Below, one piece after another: positions 26,191-38,516 of a DNA stretch of 64,000 nt. Position 1 is the stretch's first letter. Each line of letters opens with the position of its first letter. The DNA lies in assembly GCF_020921035.1 (NCBI RefSeq), contig NC_063156.1, positions 25,654,283 through 25,718,282 on the forward strand, given 5' to 3'. The notes beneath the pieces are model-generated. The model was not told the origin of the DNA and made no database searches. It worked only from the letters and a program-made list of their open reading frames with translations. The position numbers were made by a program, and so were the translations under genes. This stretch comes from Rhodamnia argentea. Taxonomy: Eukaryota; Streptophyta; Magnoliopsida; Myrtales; Myrtaceae.

Positions 26191-29041
26191 GGAACCCGAT
26201 CGAATATCCTTTTCGGGAAGAGAGACGAGATATTGACCAGCGAAATCCTTCACTTCGGTTCGTCGATCATCGGGAATTTAGGGATTGGGAGGAATTCGAA
26301 CGAGGCGCGAACAGCGAACAACCCTCTGAAGTCGGAACAGTGAACAGCAGTCGAGCGAAGCGGAGAGTCGGTTTAGCGATGTCGGGCCCAATCGGATCGG
26401 CCCTGGACCGGACCGGCACGGACGCCTCTTGTCTACGTTGTCTTCGGTCGGATGGGAGGACTTCAGTGCTCAGTAAAAAATTGGTAATTACAAAACCGGC
26501 CCTCATATCATTACGAAAATTCAGTTTTGGCACTTAAATACTATATTTTGTGCACATTAGGTCCCTTTTCGGAGAAGATAACATTGGTGCAAAAACAATA
26601 GTAGGACTGAATTTGAATTTTCCATATAATTTACGGTAGGCCCCCTATCTCGATTTGTTGATACTGACCCAGCATTTTCTGTCTACATTTAGGTTTGTAC
26701 TTTAATTGCCATAGAAGATAAGTCGAGAGAGACTATATATGATAACTTCGTCATGAAAATTTTTGTGAACTCTTTTGATTAGGGAGGGTGGTCAAATTTT
26801 AACTGACTTTCAAACCGGCCACTCAACTTATATTTTTAATTGAAAGATTACCTAAGTTTGGTTTTACTTTTGATCAAGTCTTTGGTAACCGGCTGATGGG
26901 TACTCATCGAAAATTTCATGTGCTTGTCAACATGATTTTTTTCAATATCAATGTGACACGGTAGCTTAAGTATTTTATGATTTTTTGAAACTTAAATCAA
27001 AGTTGAGTGACTTTCAATATGAGTTATCTTAGCTGGGCAACTATAACAAAAGCCATATAAATTTTGGATAACCCTAGGCGAAAGTTTAACGAATCATGCA
27101 CGTCCATTAGGGTTGAGTAAAAGAATCGGGCCAAACTAAGAATCGGTTCCTAAAAATTGGAACTGATGAATATTTGTCACATATCCAACTCCAGGAGTGG
27201 ACCCACTCACCCAAATCACTCGGATCAAACTTGTATGTGTGAGTATGTTTTTATCTTTACAAAACAATAAACCCTAATTACTATTGTTATTAGCCATTCT
27301 TCTCACAAATGTAAACACACTCTCTCTCTCTCTCTCTCGCAATGTACACCTCTCGCAGCCTCACGCTCACTCTCAGTCTTTTGGATTCTCTTTAGGTACC
27401 AATTTGTCTCTCACTCCTAAAATTTTTGGCCTTTGTGGATTGTTTTTTTTTTTTTTTTTATGTTGCTCGTCTCTGGGTTCTTTTTGTTTATTCTCCATTT
27501 TGGTTGGTTGCATCGAGCTCTTTGGGTCCTGGTTGGGGATTAGGCTCTTGTACCGAATCTGTGCTCGTTTGAAATTGATGCTTGTCTGTGTTACTTCTCT
27601 TATAATGAAAGATATGACCACAGTACTTGAAAACAAAATAAAGGAGAAAATCGGAATGAGACAGATATGACCAAAGTACTCACGGCCGATTCTTGAACCC
27701 GCCCGATCACGGCCGATTCTTGAACCCACCCGAGCACCGGACTGATGGTGGGTAAATGTGTATTTTCATCTCTCTTCTTTTATAAGAATCTCTATCTAAT
27801 GTACCTTTGATTTTTTCAATAAATGAAATAAAATAAAATAAAGAAAATGAAGAAAAATCAATTAACTATAATAATACCAGAAAAATGGATATCAATAATA
27901 TATCAACATAAAAGTTGTTAAAGATGATGAAAATATTGATAGAACTACGAAGATATTCTAAGAAAAAAGGACCGCAATCAGGTAAAAAAGGAGAGAGGTT
28001 CAATAATAGAAAGGCCATATCACAGAAATAGGATATTCATCAAGTACTTTGAAATGGTTAATTGATGCAAAAATATTATTGATCAGTAAAAGATATTTTA
28101 AAAAATTGCCAGCGACTAAGACCTTTATTCACACAGAGAAGAAAGGCCGAGTGGAAGGGGGGGAGGGTAGAAAGGCCGAGGGAAAGAATAACCAAAAAGT
28201 TATGGGATTATATGTAACAATAGAAAGTTCCAGACTGAACGTATGCTTCTCCCAAAATTTCGGAGAATTTTGCGTAATTTCCTCTTATAATTGAATGATA
28301 ATTCACCCCCAGTCAAACGAAGGGAACTGTAAAGGTTAAAATGTCCTCCTCAAATGTTGCCTGGTGCCTTTCCTTCTTCTTTTTACTCCAAAAGGACCAA
28401 AACACACTAGGGCAAAAGAGTTCTGCGTGAATGGAACTTGCAAGTTAAAAGAACTTGGCAATAGAGTTTGACTCTGCATCACTTAAAGGCCTGTAAAGCA
28501 ACACAGATATTTACAATTTTACCCAACTCCACATTTGACTTATCAGGTTGGCTAGACGCCTGAAATTTCATGGAGTATAGTAACACATGTTTAAACCATC
28601 TTGATGTACAAATTGTCGGAGCCAGCTGAAAACTAATCAAGTCAATAATTACACGTCGTGTGGGACAGCGATTGTTGCTATTGTAGGATTAGTTAAGACA
28701 TCCGAACTCCAGATATCCTCACCCCAAAAAATACAGGACAAAGTGAAAATTGCTCCGATGCCACGGCTGTTGAATCCTAGGCATTTGTACAATCCTGTGA
28801 TCTCTAAACTCTAACTGAGCTGGTGTTAAAATCCTACGACCCATCCTAGTGACCAAACAACTTCTGAACCAGCCTTCCTGTTTCCTGGATCTTTTCCCCT
28901 GTGGAACTTGGAAAATGATCCATGCCTCTATTTCGTTGGTACATCAGTACAAGTGATATTCTTCCCGATTAAAGTTACAAAGAACTAAAATTTATAAGTA
29001 ATGTATCATTCGCACATTTACCTGCCTCTCCGGAGATCAAA
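26191..29041. other. Spacer upstream of CSTF77
   Basis: The first few hundred bases should hold the CSTF77 promoter and 5' leader, but no clear TATA box is seen. The rest is AT-rich, with a (TC)n run at about 27322-27340 and simple-sequence tracts. Open frames at 27284-27729 on both strands overlap and look like chance. 28300-29041 is probably the 3' untranslated region of the next gene. Confidence 0.5.
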
Positions 29042-31562
29042 CTAGAAACGTGTCCGTCTGCCAAACTGGATCCACATAAGAGAGAAGGCGATGTCAGAAA
29101 CACAGAGGAGGTTTTTCTAGACATATGTTTGAACTAAGAAGACAATCCGAAACTGTTCTAACTTTGCTTTTCAGAAGAGTTTCCTGAAAATTAGAATACT
29201 TAGAAAAGACATGTTGGACTCTTTCTCTCACGGACTGTAAATAAAAGCTGATCAATAGATGTATTCTCAACCAACAGGAAAAATATACTTAAACCACCTA
29301 TTGCATCTAACCAGTCAGTGGACTCTGCCTGATAATGTAACTACTGTTGTTCCACTATCATTGGCAACTACCGTCCTGCCACCACTATCCCCACAACCAG
29401 TGTCATCAACACTGCAAATACAGGGCCACCTCCAACACCACTACAACTAATATAGTCATGTCATCAACACCAATGCCAACACAGATACTGTCAACTTGAC
29501 AATGCTGAAACCGGAGTTCCAAGTTGATGTCAGACTCACCCTCTCTCCGCTACCACTGTCATCATTTAGCTGAAGTGGCCCTCAGAGCTTAATTCCTCTA
29601 CATGTGCAAAATCATCAATACGACAGATGATTTTACATTCGTTGTTTTTTAAGATACTGTGTCTTGTCAAGAACCTTTTCAACTCCAAAAGCAGGTGATC
29701 TAGCACTCATTCTACCAATAGAAGTCTGATTTATAGGTAGTACTTACATGGGAAGCCAGGTTCTTATTATGCTGAAATGACATCAGCTCTTCATTGGTGG
29801 TAAGTGCCGGCTCAGGAGAATCCTGGAAGCCAACTCTGCTATTGGAGCGTATTCCTGCAAGTGGATGTTCAAACACAATACATGTGAAGTATTGCATCAA
29901 GATGAATGGTATCAAAGCAGAGAAAAAGGACAATTAAGAAGATATTCGGTCAACCAGAGTCGCCTAATTTAAAGTTCGCCAGGAGCAATATTGAGCAAGA
30001 CAAGCAAGATAATGACTGGGAGCATGAGCATGTTACTTTTACAATTCAGGATGCCAGGTAGAAGACGTAAAGACAATTAAAAAGCAGACAATAGTTTCAA
30101 GTATTATACAGTCGACTATGAAAACTCTTTTCTTCCTAAGAACACTTATGACACTTTTTATTCAGCTATCTCAGGATAATAACCAGCATAATGCAACAAG
30201 CTAGCCATCACCATAAAAGGAACTTAGCAATCAGAAAATAAGAAAATATGTTTTGTCCCTATGGTACAAGAGGGAGGTTGTTCCAACATGCTTTTAGTTT
30301 CATTATCTCACAATATAATCCACTGAAAGCACCTACAGGCTAACGCATTCTGCACCATATATGCATTGAAGTAGCATTCCAAATTTAAAAAACTCAAGAG
30401 AAGCATTCCTTATTCCTGTTCATTTGTTGACACATGAAACATCCATTCTAAACACAATGGGAGACATCCTCGACAATGGATCCATGGTGGGGTAAAGAGT
30501 CCACGAGTGATTTCTGAAAATCTCCAAGTTACATGTCTGGTCCATAATAACAGACCAAATAATATGGTCTTATCCCCCCCGCTCAGCCCAAATTAAGTCT
30601 TTAACAAGCAAAGTTATAAATTATGTACGCTACTAAATTAGTAATTTATGAAGACTTATGCGATGTTCATTTGACAAGAAATGGTTGATAAAAGAAATAC
30701 ATCCATCCTCATACCAGCAACACTTAAAAGGGATTGGGGAATAATAAGAGTCTACACTAACACGTAAGACTTAACTGTTTGGACTAACTTATCACTGCCG
30801 ATCCCAACTCCATTCCCCCAAAATAAAATAAAATAAACCTCTGACTGATGGCTATTTTCTTGTTACTACCACAATCAAAAGATAAAGACATATCCATCCG
30901 TAATTTTATAGGAAAGATATGTTTTCCAAACAGAGAGAGAGAGAGAGAAGAGCCCCACGGGGATTAACTGAAGTGAGTAGTGTCAGTATTTCCATACCTT
31001 GAAAGACAATGATAACGAAGAAAAGAAGAGTAATTATCATGGCAGTAAGGCTGCTGCTTGAAGAAGATGCAGATGCATTGGCTGCTTTATTCTTCCTCAG
31101 TGCTTTTATCCGCTCGATTCTTGTGCGCTTTCTCATAGCAACCTCTACAATGTCCTTGACGAACTTCTGGTCTGCAGCATCTAAAGCCGGACCTTTTGGT
31201 GGTCTTGGTGGCTTGGGAGGTTTTCTTGAATTAGTGGAAGGTCGTTTCTCCTTGACATATTTGTCCAAAAAGGGAACATTTTCTTGGCTACTTTCTCTTG
31301 ATTTCCTGTCCACCAACACTACTAGATTCTCATTTGAAACCTCACCAACAGATGAAGTGCCACACAATTCTACACTAGATTCTGGTTCGCTCTTGATTGA
31401 TCTGTCTATACTTAAGCTCCCTCCCAAAGACCTTTTGAGACATTTGTTCTTTCGTGAATTTCTTACCAAAGCAAGTTCTTTACTTCCATCTTCTTCACTG
31501 GTTGCGCCACCACTTTCAAGATCAATTTCCGGCTCACTGTCTCTCAATTCTAAATTATCCAT
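29042..31562 (-). CDS. Conserved plant protein of unknown function, one membrane helix
   Basis: I recognise it as a conserved plant family without a known role. Exon 1 is 30998-31562 (start MDNLELRDSEPEIDLES). Exon 2 is 29748-29854. A short last exon at 29042-29065 (FGRRTRF stop) is tentative; in total about 231 residues. The N-terminal 100 residues are acidic and low in complexity. A basic, proline-rich stretch KPPKPPRPPKGPALDAAD follows, then KFVKDIVEVAMRKRTRIERI, a charged helix. Next is a serine run and a hydrophobic segment LTAMIITLLFFVIIVFQG, about residues 171-188, which fits one membrane anchor. The part encoded by exon 2 is polar. An upstream GTG codon in frame is not needed as start. 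A 5' non-coding exon near 32406-32480 is possible. Confidence 0.7.
29259..29500. repeat. CA/ACC-rich low-complexity stretch
   Basis: Repeated variants of tcatcaacac and ccaccact give a threonine/proline-rich open frame on the plus strand. It lies in the intron between exon 2 and the tentative last exon of the unknown membrane-protein gene. It is best read as simple-sequence DNA. Confidence 0.55.
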
Positions 31563-34500
31563 TACAGTGTTCTGTTTCACGATACTTCTCTTTCAAGATA
31601 CCCAATAACCGAAGTTACCAATTCCACTAGAAACCTTGACAAGCAGTAATATTGGAATAGCTTCTGGCTATGTCCAGCTCATATGGAGGAAATTATTCCC
31701 AAAATGCCAGCACTTCCCATTCCGTGAGTTAGCCCAAGATACGCAACCCATTTTATTTCACAAATTCAGAACGTTGCTGATGAGGGGAGAAAGACCACAT
31801 CATCCAAAAATCCAGTAGAGGCAAAGTTCCAAAACCCGCTGCACGTGTAACATGTCAACCACCAAGCACCGGCACAAAGTCCCATGATCTCATCATCTGC
31901 ACATTGGAATTCCCCTGCGCCAAACCAGAAACCTCGCTCATCCCAACAATCTCAGACGCACCAACAGTATAGAAGCCGCATTCCCAATACAAATCCGAAG
32001 CAAAAGAGCAAGAAATGCACCCAACGAAGGATTTCAGAGAGTCAAATCAATGCGGCGCATTTTATTCTGCATATCCCAGAGCGAAAAGACAACAGACGTC
32101 AACAAACATCAAAGCTGTGAAGAGAATACAATCAAGCTGCTAATCTAAAAGCCAAAGCTTATCGTAAACGACAATGCAGCTCCCAAAATCGCCATGGCTC
32201 CTCCACCCAACGCTTGAAAAACAATCAACACATTAAAAAAAAAAAACATGTAACCACTTCGGATTGCCAAGATCAGAACAGCAGGAGAAGAAAAGACAAA
32301 TGAACAAAACATCGACGTCTTCGTCGAATTCCAGCCAAACATGGAAGAAAATGTATACCAAATTACGACCAAAAGAAGCAAAACTATCAATGCACGTACC
32401 CTTCCGGTCAGCCCTAAATTGGAGAGCGATTCGCATTTGGAGGGATATCCTTCCATCTGACCAGAGAATTTTGCTTTGGGAGTCAATTATATCACAATTT
32501 TAAAAACGAATGCGGAGCGTAACTGACTACTTATCCAAATATGGAAATTGTTAGAATTCATGAAACCGGCTCTCGCCAAAAATAAATTAAAAAACATAGA
32601 ACTGAAAGATTATAAATAAAAAAGGAAAAAAAATGAGACCAGAACGATCAGGGGGATGTCGTTTTGATTCCGCTGACGAAGACAGATAGGGTGGCGGTGG
32701 ATCATCATGCCGTTTCAACGGCCGGCAACGGCTACTTTATCCTTGGCCACCTTTGCAAATTGATTTCGGCAGTTGTGTTCGTGGATCCATTTGGTTCAGT
32801 TTGAAGACCTGTTTGTACACTTTTAGTGAAGAAAAAGGAAATATAATCACAAATAAAAATAAGATTAATTATCAAAACATCAACAAATATAATTTGACTA
32901 AATGGAAAAACACAAAAGACCATTAAAAAACCTCTCTCTGGTAAGATCAATCAACAATGGCCTTTTTTTTTTTTTTCAAAAACAATGGCCAATTTTTTTT
33001 TTTTGGTCGAATTTGAGAAGTAAGAATGGCCAATTTGAGAAGTAAGAATCTTTCGTTTGAAAGGTATGTTCACTAAAAATCCTAAAATCTATAATGAAAA
33101 TGCCATTAAGTCTTAAAATTTGTAAAAAGTACAATCAAATCCTAAATCTCGTTAAATTGACACAATCGAGTAATTCCGTTAATTCAACATTGACATGACA
33201 TTTTTTAAATATTTTTACTCTCACGGTGATGACATAGCTAACACAATGTTGTTTTGATCCAAATCTGATTTTTAATAAGTTTTTTTATTTAAATTTAATA
33301 AAAAGAAGTGGAAACACCGGGGTGCTACGCAAATGGTCAGTAGGGGTCAACGGCCCTGGACTAAGTTGATAATTTTTCGAGTTCCTCCAAGCTTCTATGA
33401 TCAACGACGATGAGGAATTGCAATCGGCTACTTTCAAGGCATGCCGGACCCATCTGATCATCATCGACCTCAAACGGAATCGCAGACGCCCCTGGACCTC
33501 AGCAAAGAACCCAACATCTCCCGAGAAACAGTGTGGTTCAATACATGCCCCCAAAGGAAACCCCTCCCATTTGTTGGAAGGGTAAAAATGATATTGATCC
33601 AAGTACGCCATCTTTTATCCTCTCAATGAATTATCACAGACGGAATGAATTTAAAATTCCACAAGCCCAATGTCAGTACTCACCGGGTAGCGCCATGCGA
33701 GAAATTTAATCCCGAGATGATATGAAGTGGCCGATTGAAGCTAACAAGGACTACCTACTGGTAGCAACATCAGTCTGCAAATTTGTCGACCAAACAGAAA
33801 AAAAAGTCTGCAAATTCTCCTTCTAAGTGAATCTGACCAAGCGATGCAGCACCAGAAAATGGTGACCAAACTTGGGTCACAAAAGTCACCTAACTTATAC
33901 GTGCCGCATCTCCTCGTCGGTTGAACCAATATCCAAACTCAAACATAGAACAGAACAAAGACCCCCGCTTCAATGAATTAGAATCCCCACTTACGAGACA
34001 ATCCACCGGTTCTCAGAACCGGGACCAGACCCTCACAATATAGATAGAGTCAACACCATCTTCTGGGATGGTGCACAACTCATTTGCCTCAATGTAGAAG
34101 ATCCATTTTATGCACAAATAACAAAAACTCTCTGGTTAGCACTCCCAACACTTTCACGTCACCCTCTAAGTATTCTTGGGCAAAATACGTACAGACTACA
34201 AAATTCAGGAACCTGCCAATTCTGGTCCAAGGCACAATTAACATGGTAAAGTAGCAAAGACCAAACCTATGCATCGGAAGTTTCACCTAAAATCCCTCGC
34301 TGAATATACGATAGTACTAAGGCCATATCTTACCACACAATTCACACCATGTAAACACACAAATGGAAAAGAAGAACAATGGATGCCTGGACCTGCGGTA
34401 GGGGCTAACCCAGCTTTCCATGATTTTTATACTGGTGCTCACACAGGCACCAAGTGCACAACCAGGAGTGGCAGAGAATAAAAACTGAACAGTCTAATTA

Positions 34501-35320
34501 CATTTGATACACAACTTTCCCGCAAACAGCTTGGCACCTCTAGAGCAGATTCGCAAACCATTGATAGCCGAGTAAAATTAAAGTAACCTCGACAGTACCT
34601 TCAACTCGTGAGACACGAGCACTGAAAAAATTAAAATTGACAGTCAATGAACACTGCATCTAGAAACCTGTAACTTGCTTTGCTGCTCCGCCAACCTCCA
34701 TCCCTACCCTCCTCTCAATATGCGTCACAGATTTTCCAAAAGAAAGGAAAGGAAGAAGTATCATGCTGTACTTCTATGGCGATACATTTTGTCAGATATT
34801 GTCTGCCACTAGCATAAAATTCAGAAGCATTCACAAGTCCAGTTACTATCAAGCATTACTGCTCAAATACGTGCTTGAAAGCACTCATTCCTTTACAAAA
34901 GACTCAGTTCGACAACCAAACATTGAAAAAAAGAGTGTCAGGACAATGAATCGGCTGAACTGTTCTCCAATTGGGTCTAGAAACATGACACTTACCAAAA
35001 CAAAAGCTCCATTGCGGCCCAAACCTATTCAACCAGGATGCAGACCCTGAAATTTGGTAATCAAATTTTAAAATGAACGAAAAAAGGAGAGATCTCGAAG
35101 ATCGAACAAATAACACCTATAAATTGATATCTCTAGCTTATTTTCCCTTGACTACAGACAATTTCGTATAAGATGGTTCCCATACCACTAGAGCTAATCT
35201 AACCTATCACCACTGCTCCCAATGTATCAGAAGTAGCAGACCGAAGATTTAAAAGGAACCAAGCATAAATCTAGCTAAATTAGAAAGACAACTCACCCAG
35301 CATATTCCTGGCAAGCAAGA
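31563..35320. other. Spacer between the membrane-protein gene and zinc-knuckle gene
   Basis: Near 32406-32480 (minus) a short frame MEGYPSKCESLSNLGLTGR ends at a GGTACGTG that could be a splice donor. It may be an alternative or 5' exon of the gene ending at 29042. Further on are AT-rich repeats (33050-33290) and minus frames such as 33285-33611 that match nothing I know. 34900-35320 probably includes the 3' untranslated region of the zinc-knuckle gene. Confidence 0.45.
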
Positions 35321-38300
35321 TTAATAACGCGTATAAGTTTTTCCATAACCTTGTCTTTGACGCTGAAAGTCACCATAGGCGCCTTGAAGCCTTGAAGGAT
35401 AAGTTTCCATATGGTTTGGATAAATATTCCTCGAATCAACGGGTATACCCCCTCCAGCATATTGAGGATTGACTGAACCATCAAAATCAGAATAACCTTG
35501 TTGCTTATAACCGCCAAAACCAGGACCAGGCATTTGCTGGCGCGCCTGCTGATCATGCTTTTGGGCATCAAACTGGAGAAATTCTTCCCACTGTTTTGCA
35601 TGCATACCCCTGACAGTAGCTACTTTCTTCAAATAATTCTCCCTTATTTCCCGTATAGCCTTAAAGCCGTAGAACCAAAACGAACATATAAATTATAGCA
35701 GAAGGAAAATTTTAATAGCCATAAACAGCAACAATAACGTGTGAAGGATTAAAAAAAACGAGCCTGTAACATATAGCAATCCATCTATAAGTGGAGATTG
35801 CATCAAGCCAGAATGTGCACATTATAGCAGGTCAGAAGACAACTTTAAGGAAGACAAAGGCACTAATGAAGGTTCTAGCTGGCATTATTGATGCCCACAT
35901 ATATCTTGCTTTGCATATCTGTCAAGTGCAGAGTCAGGTCAATTGCCATCTAAGAGAACCAACTAATAATCAGAAAAGGGAGATACAAAAGCTCAAGTGA
36001 CCCCAAATAAATTTTTGCAAGCTACATTTCCTAAAGGAAAACCCTCAAGTTTGTACAGAGAAAGCTTCCATTACCCAGCTCCCAACTCTAATGACAACCA
36101 GTCATACCCTTCAACAAGTAAATGGACATCAATCATATGGCAAGAGCCAAAAGAGTCGCGTATAACTCTTTCTTTTCCCAACATAAAGTGAAAAAAGATT
36201 ATGTCTACAAGCTGGTAGAACTAAAGGTGGTGTTCAAAAAATTTCCTTCCAAAAAAGGCCCAAAGCCAATCAACCAGCACTAATCCAGTGGAATCATTTT
36301 AGATAGCTCCAAACATTATTATGCTTTTTCTTGCTTTAAGCACACAGTGTGCAGACATATTGAGCAGCTTGGCATTACCCAAAGCATTATTATGAGACGC
36401 GCCTCTTAGTACTTACCTCACGATGTTTATAATTCTCTTCGTCTTCTTCCTTATCTCGAATTCTCCCGAGATCCATGGCCTCCCTCTTATATTCCAACTC
36501 TAATTCTTCCAATGTCTGTGGATGGGAAGGCAATTCAAGCTGACTTCCAGATCGCATATCTGAGGCCCTTCTCTCACTATTCCAACCATCAGTCCTATAA
36601 GCACCCATGTTCTGATTACGACCATCATAAGAGCTATATGAGTTGCCTCTGTATGGAGGACGTGCTGGAGATTTTGAACGGCTTGAATGATCTCTAGCCC
36701 TATCATTACCATAAGCTTCACGAAAGGAAGAGCGTGTTAAGCACTTGATACGAGGTGCTATTCAAGTTGGTAGCTTCAATGATAAATTATGAAGTTATTG
36801 ATAAAGGCGAACCATCTGAGGCAACCAAGACTGAAGATTCTTTCTGTAAGAACTTCCGTTTCAGACTGATCCATGACAAGATACTTCAGAATCAGGCGTA
36901 AAATGCTTGAACTTAAGAACTTACCTCTTGCTGCAGACAAGCATAAGCAACAAGCACCATTACAAACAATCCAAAAATAACTTCATCCAGATGGATAAAG
37001 TTTTTGTGGGCCTAACATTCTATGACATGGTTATACCAGCTCTCTACAATGCCAGAGACATATCCTGCACTTTGCCTACCTTGCGGAGAACCCCTTGATA
37101 ATTTTTTCAGATCATCACGAACACGATCTTCAACAACTTTTTCCTGCCTACTAAACCTCTGTTGGAAGTGCGTTGCACTAGGTGGACCATTATGAGACCT
37201 CTGGGATTGAGACTGCCTTGACCGTTCGCCCACAGGGCTGCGCACTGGTGACCTAGATCTGGACATCCGAGAACTAGAAGAACCCTTCTGATCACCATCC
37301 TCTTTAATCATCTCATGCACAGTATCAATTCCTTTGGCCAAGATTAATCTGTCTTTGCCACTAACAATCAAGAACTTTTCATCCATCTTGATTTTGCAGC
37401 CAGTGTCTTTCTCAATCTTCTGTATCACTCTTTCTGAAAATAGCGCTCGCACACGACTGTCTCTGGCAGGAACTCTCTGGAAAAAATCTTGGGACTTGCG
37501 GTTGGCTCCTAGAGTAGAGGGGCACCCCTGCATATAAGAAAGGCAATGTAAGTCCCAATCATGCAACTTAGTTTAAAAGAACATTAAGGACTATACGATC
37601 CTGGAAGTTGGGGGAAACGTTAATGGGAAGTAGCTGGTTATGTGGATTGAAGAGGCAGCACATTATAAGATTTAAAAGATGGTAGAAAATTAACTCTATT
37701 AAGACTTATAACTGCACCTAAAGTATCGAAAATTGCAATCTCCTTTAGTGGCTAGCCCTCTTTGCACACATGCATGAGCATATACCCTTATCTTTCCACC
37801 GCAACGTTGAAATCACGGAAGCTGTTGGTAAAGCTAAACTTTGAAAGATACATTTCCGTACAGATAGTCAGACATCAATCAAACTTAAATTATCAACACA
37901 AATCATATATGAGCTCTAGATAAGATACTAATTCCTTTATTGAACCTGGAAGGAAGTTGGCTGCTGCAAATCCACATCAACCCCTATTATAACAGCCAGG
38001 AAAGAAAGCGAATCTTCAGGTAGACAAATCAATGAATCACCAGACAAACCTAAACTCTACCTCAAGAATCACAATTGTCTAGTCATAAATATACCCTTTC
38101 CAAACATCCATCCTGTTACATATCGCACATTGACTAAAAAAGACCAGCATATGCACCAAGCACGAACTGGGTAAGAAGACAGCTAAAAAGATCTGCATAA
38201 GAATAAATAAGACCTGAGTAAAATGACCAGATTCGCCACATATTTTACAAATCATCTCTTCTTCTTTCTTCTTCTTCCAGTTCCTCTCCGTAGCCTTTGA

Positions 38301-38516
38301 CTTCGCTTCCCAAACCTTTGCTTCACGGCTGGTAAAGTCGGTTGGAACTGTATTTGGGTCACGAGATTCATCTTCCTCATCAGAACCAGAATGAAGCCTT
38401 TTGGTTGTTTTTTCTCTATCCTGTGCATTGACGGTAGCAGATCCTGGGGGACCCGTGTACTCTTTGTACAGGTCACGAAAATCATCGTCTATATCAGAAT
38501 CTGATCTGTTAGACAT
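35321..38516 (-). CDS. CCHC zinc-knuckle and KH-like, Arg/Ser-rich RNA-binding protein
   Basis: Coding exons are 38214-38516, 37080-37527, 36417-36715 and 35321-35659, all GT-AG and in phase, giving 462 residues. Residues 90-103 read CKICGESGHFTQGC, a perfect C-x2-C-x4-H-x4-C knuckle split by the first coding intron. A KH-like block follows at about 126-177 (RVRALFSERVIQKIEKD, then TGCKIKMDEKFLIVSGKDR), though it lacks a clear GxxG loop. Then comes an SR-type stretch (SRSRSPVRSPVGERSRQSQ). Residues 250-350 hold Arg/Ser and coiled, charged sequence. The C-terminus is rich in Gln, Gly and Tyr. The start lies 19 bases into an exon with an acceptor at 38535, so a 5' non-coding exon exists; a donor at 39420 fits. 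The domains suggest nuclear RNA binding, perhaps splicing; the exact role is unknown. Confidence 0.85.

Noticed and set aside
25975-26537. Plus-strand frames across the 5' end of CSTF77
   Set aside because: They are antisense to CSTF77 exons 1 and 2 and its leader, with no family resemblance.
33285-33611. Minus-strand frame of 108 codons beginning MAYLDQYHFYPSNKWEGF
   Set aside because: No known motif, overlapping plus-strand frames of similar length; evidence is too weak to call a gene.
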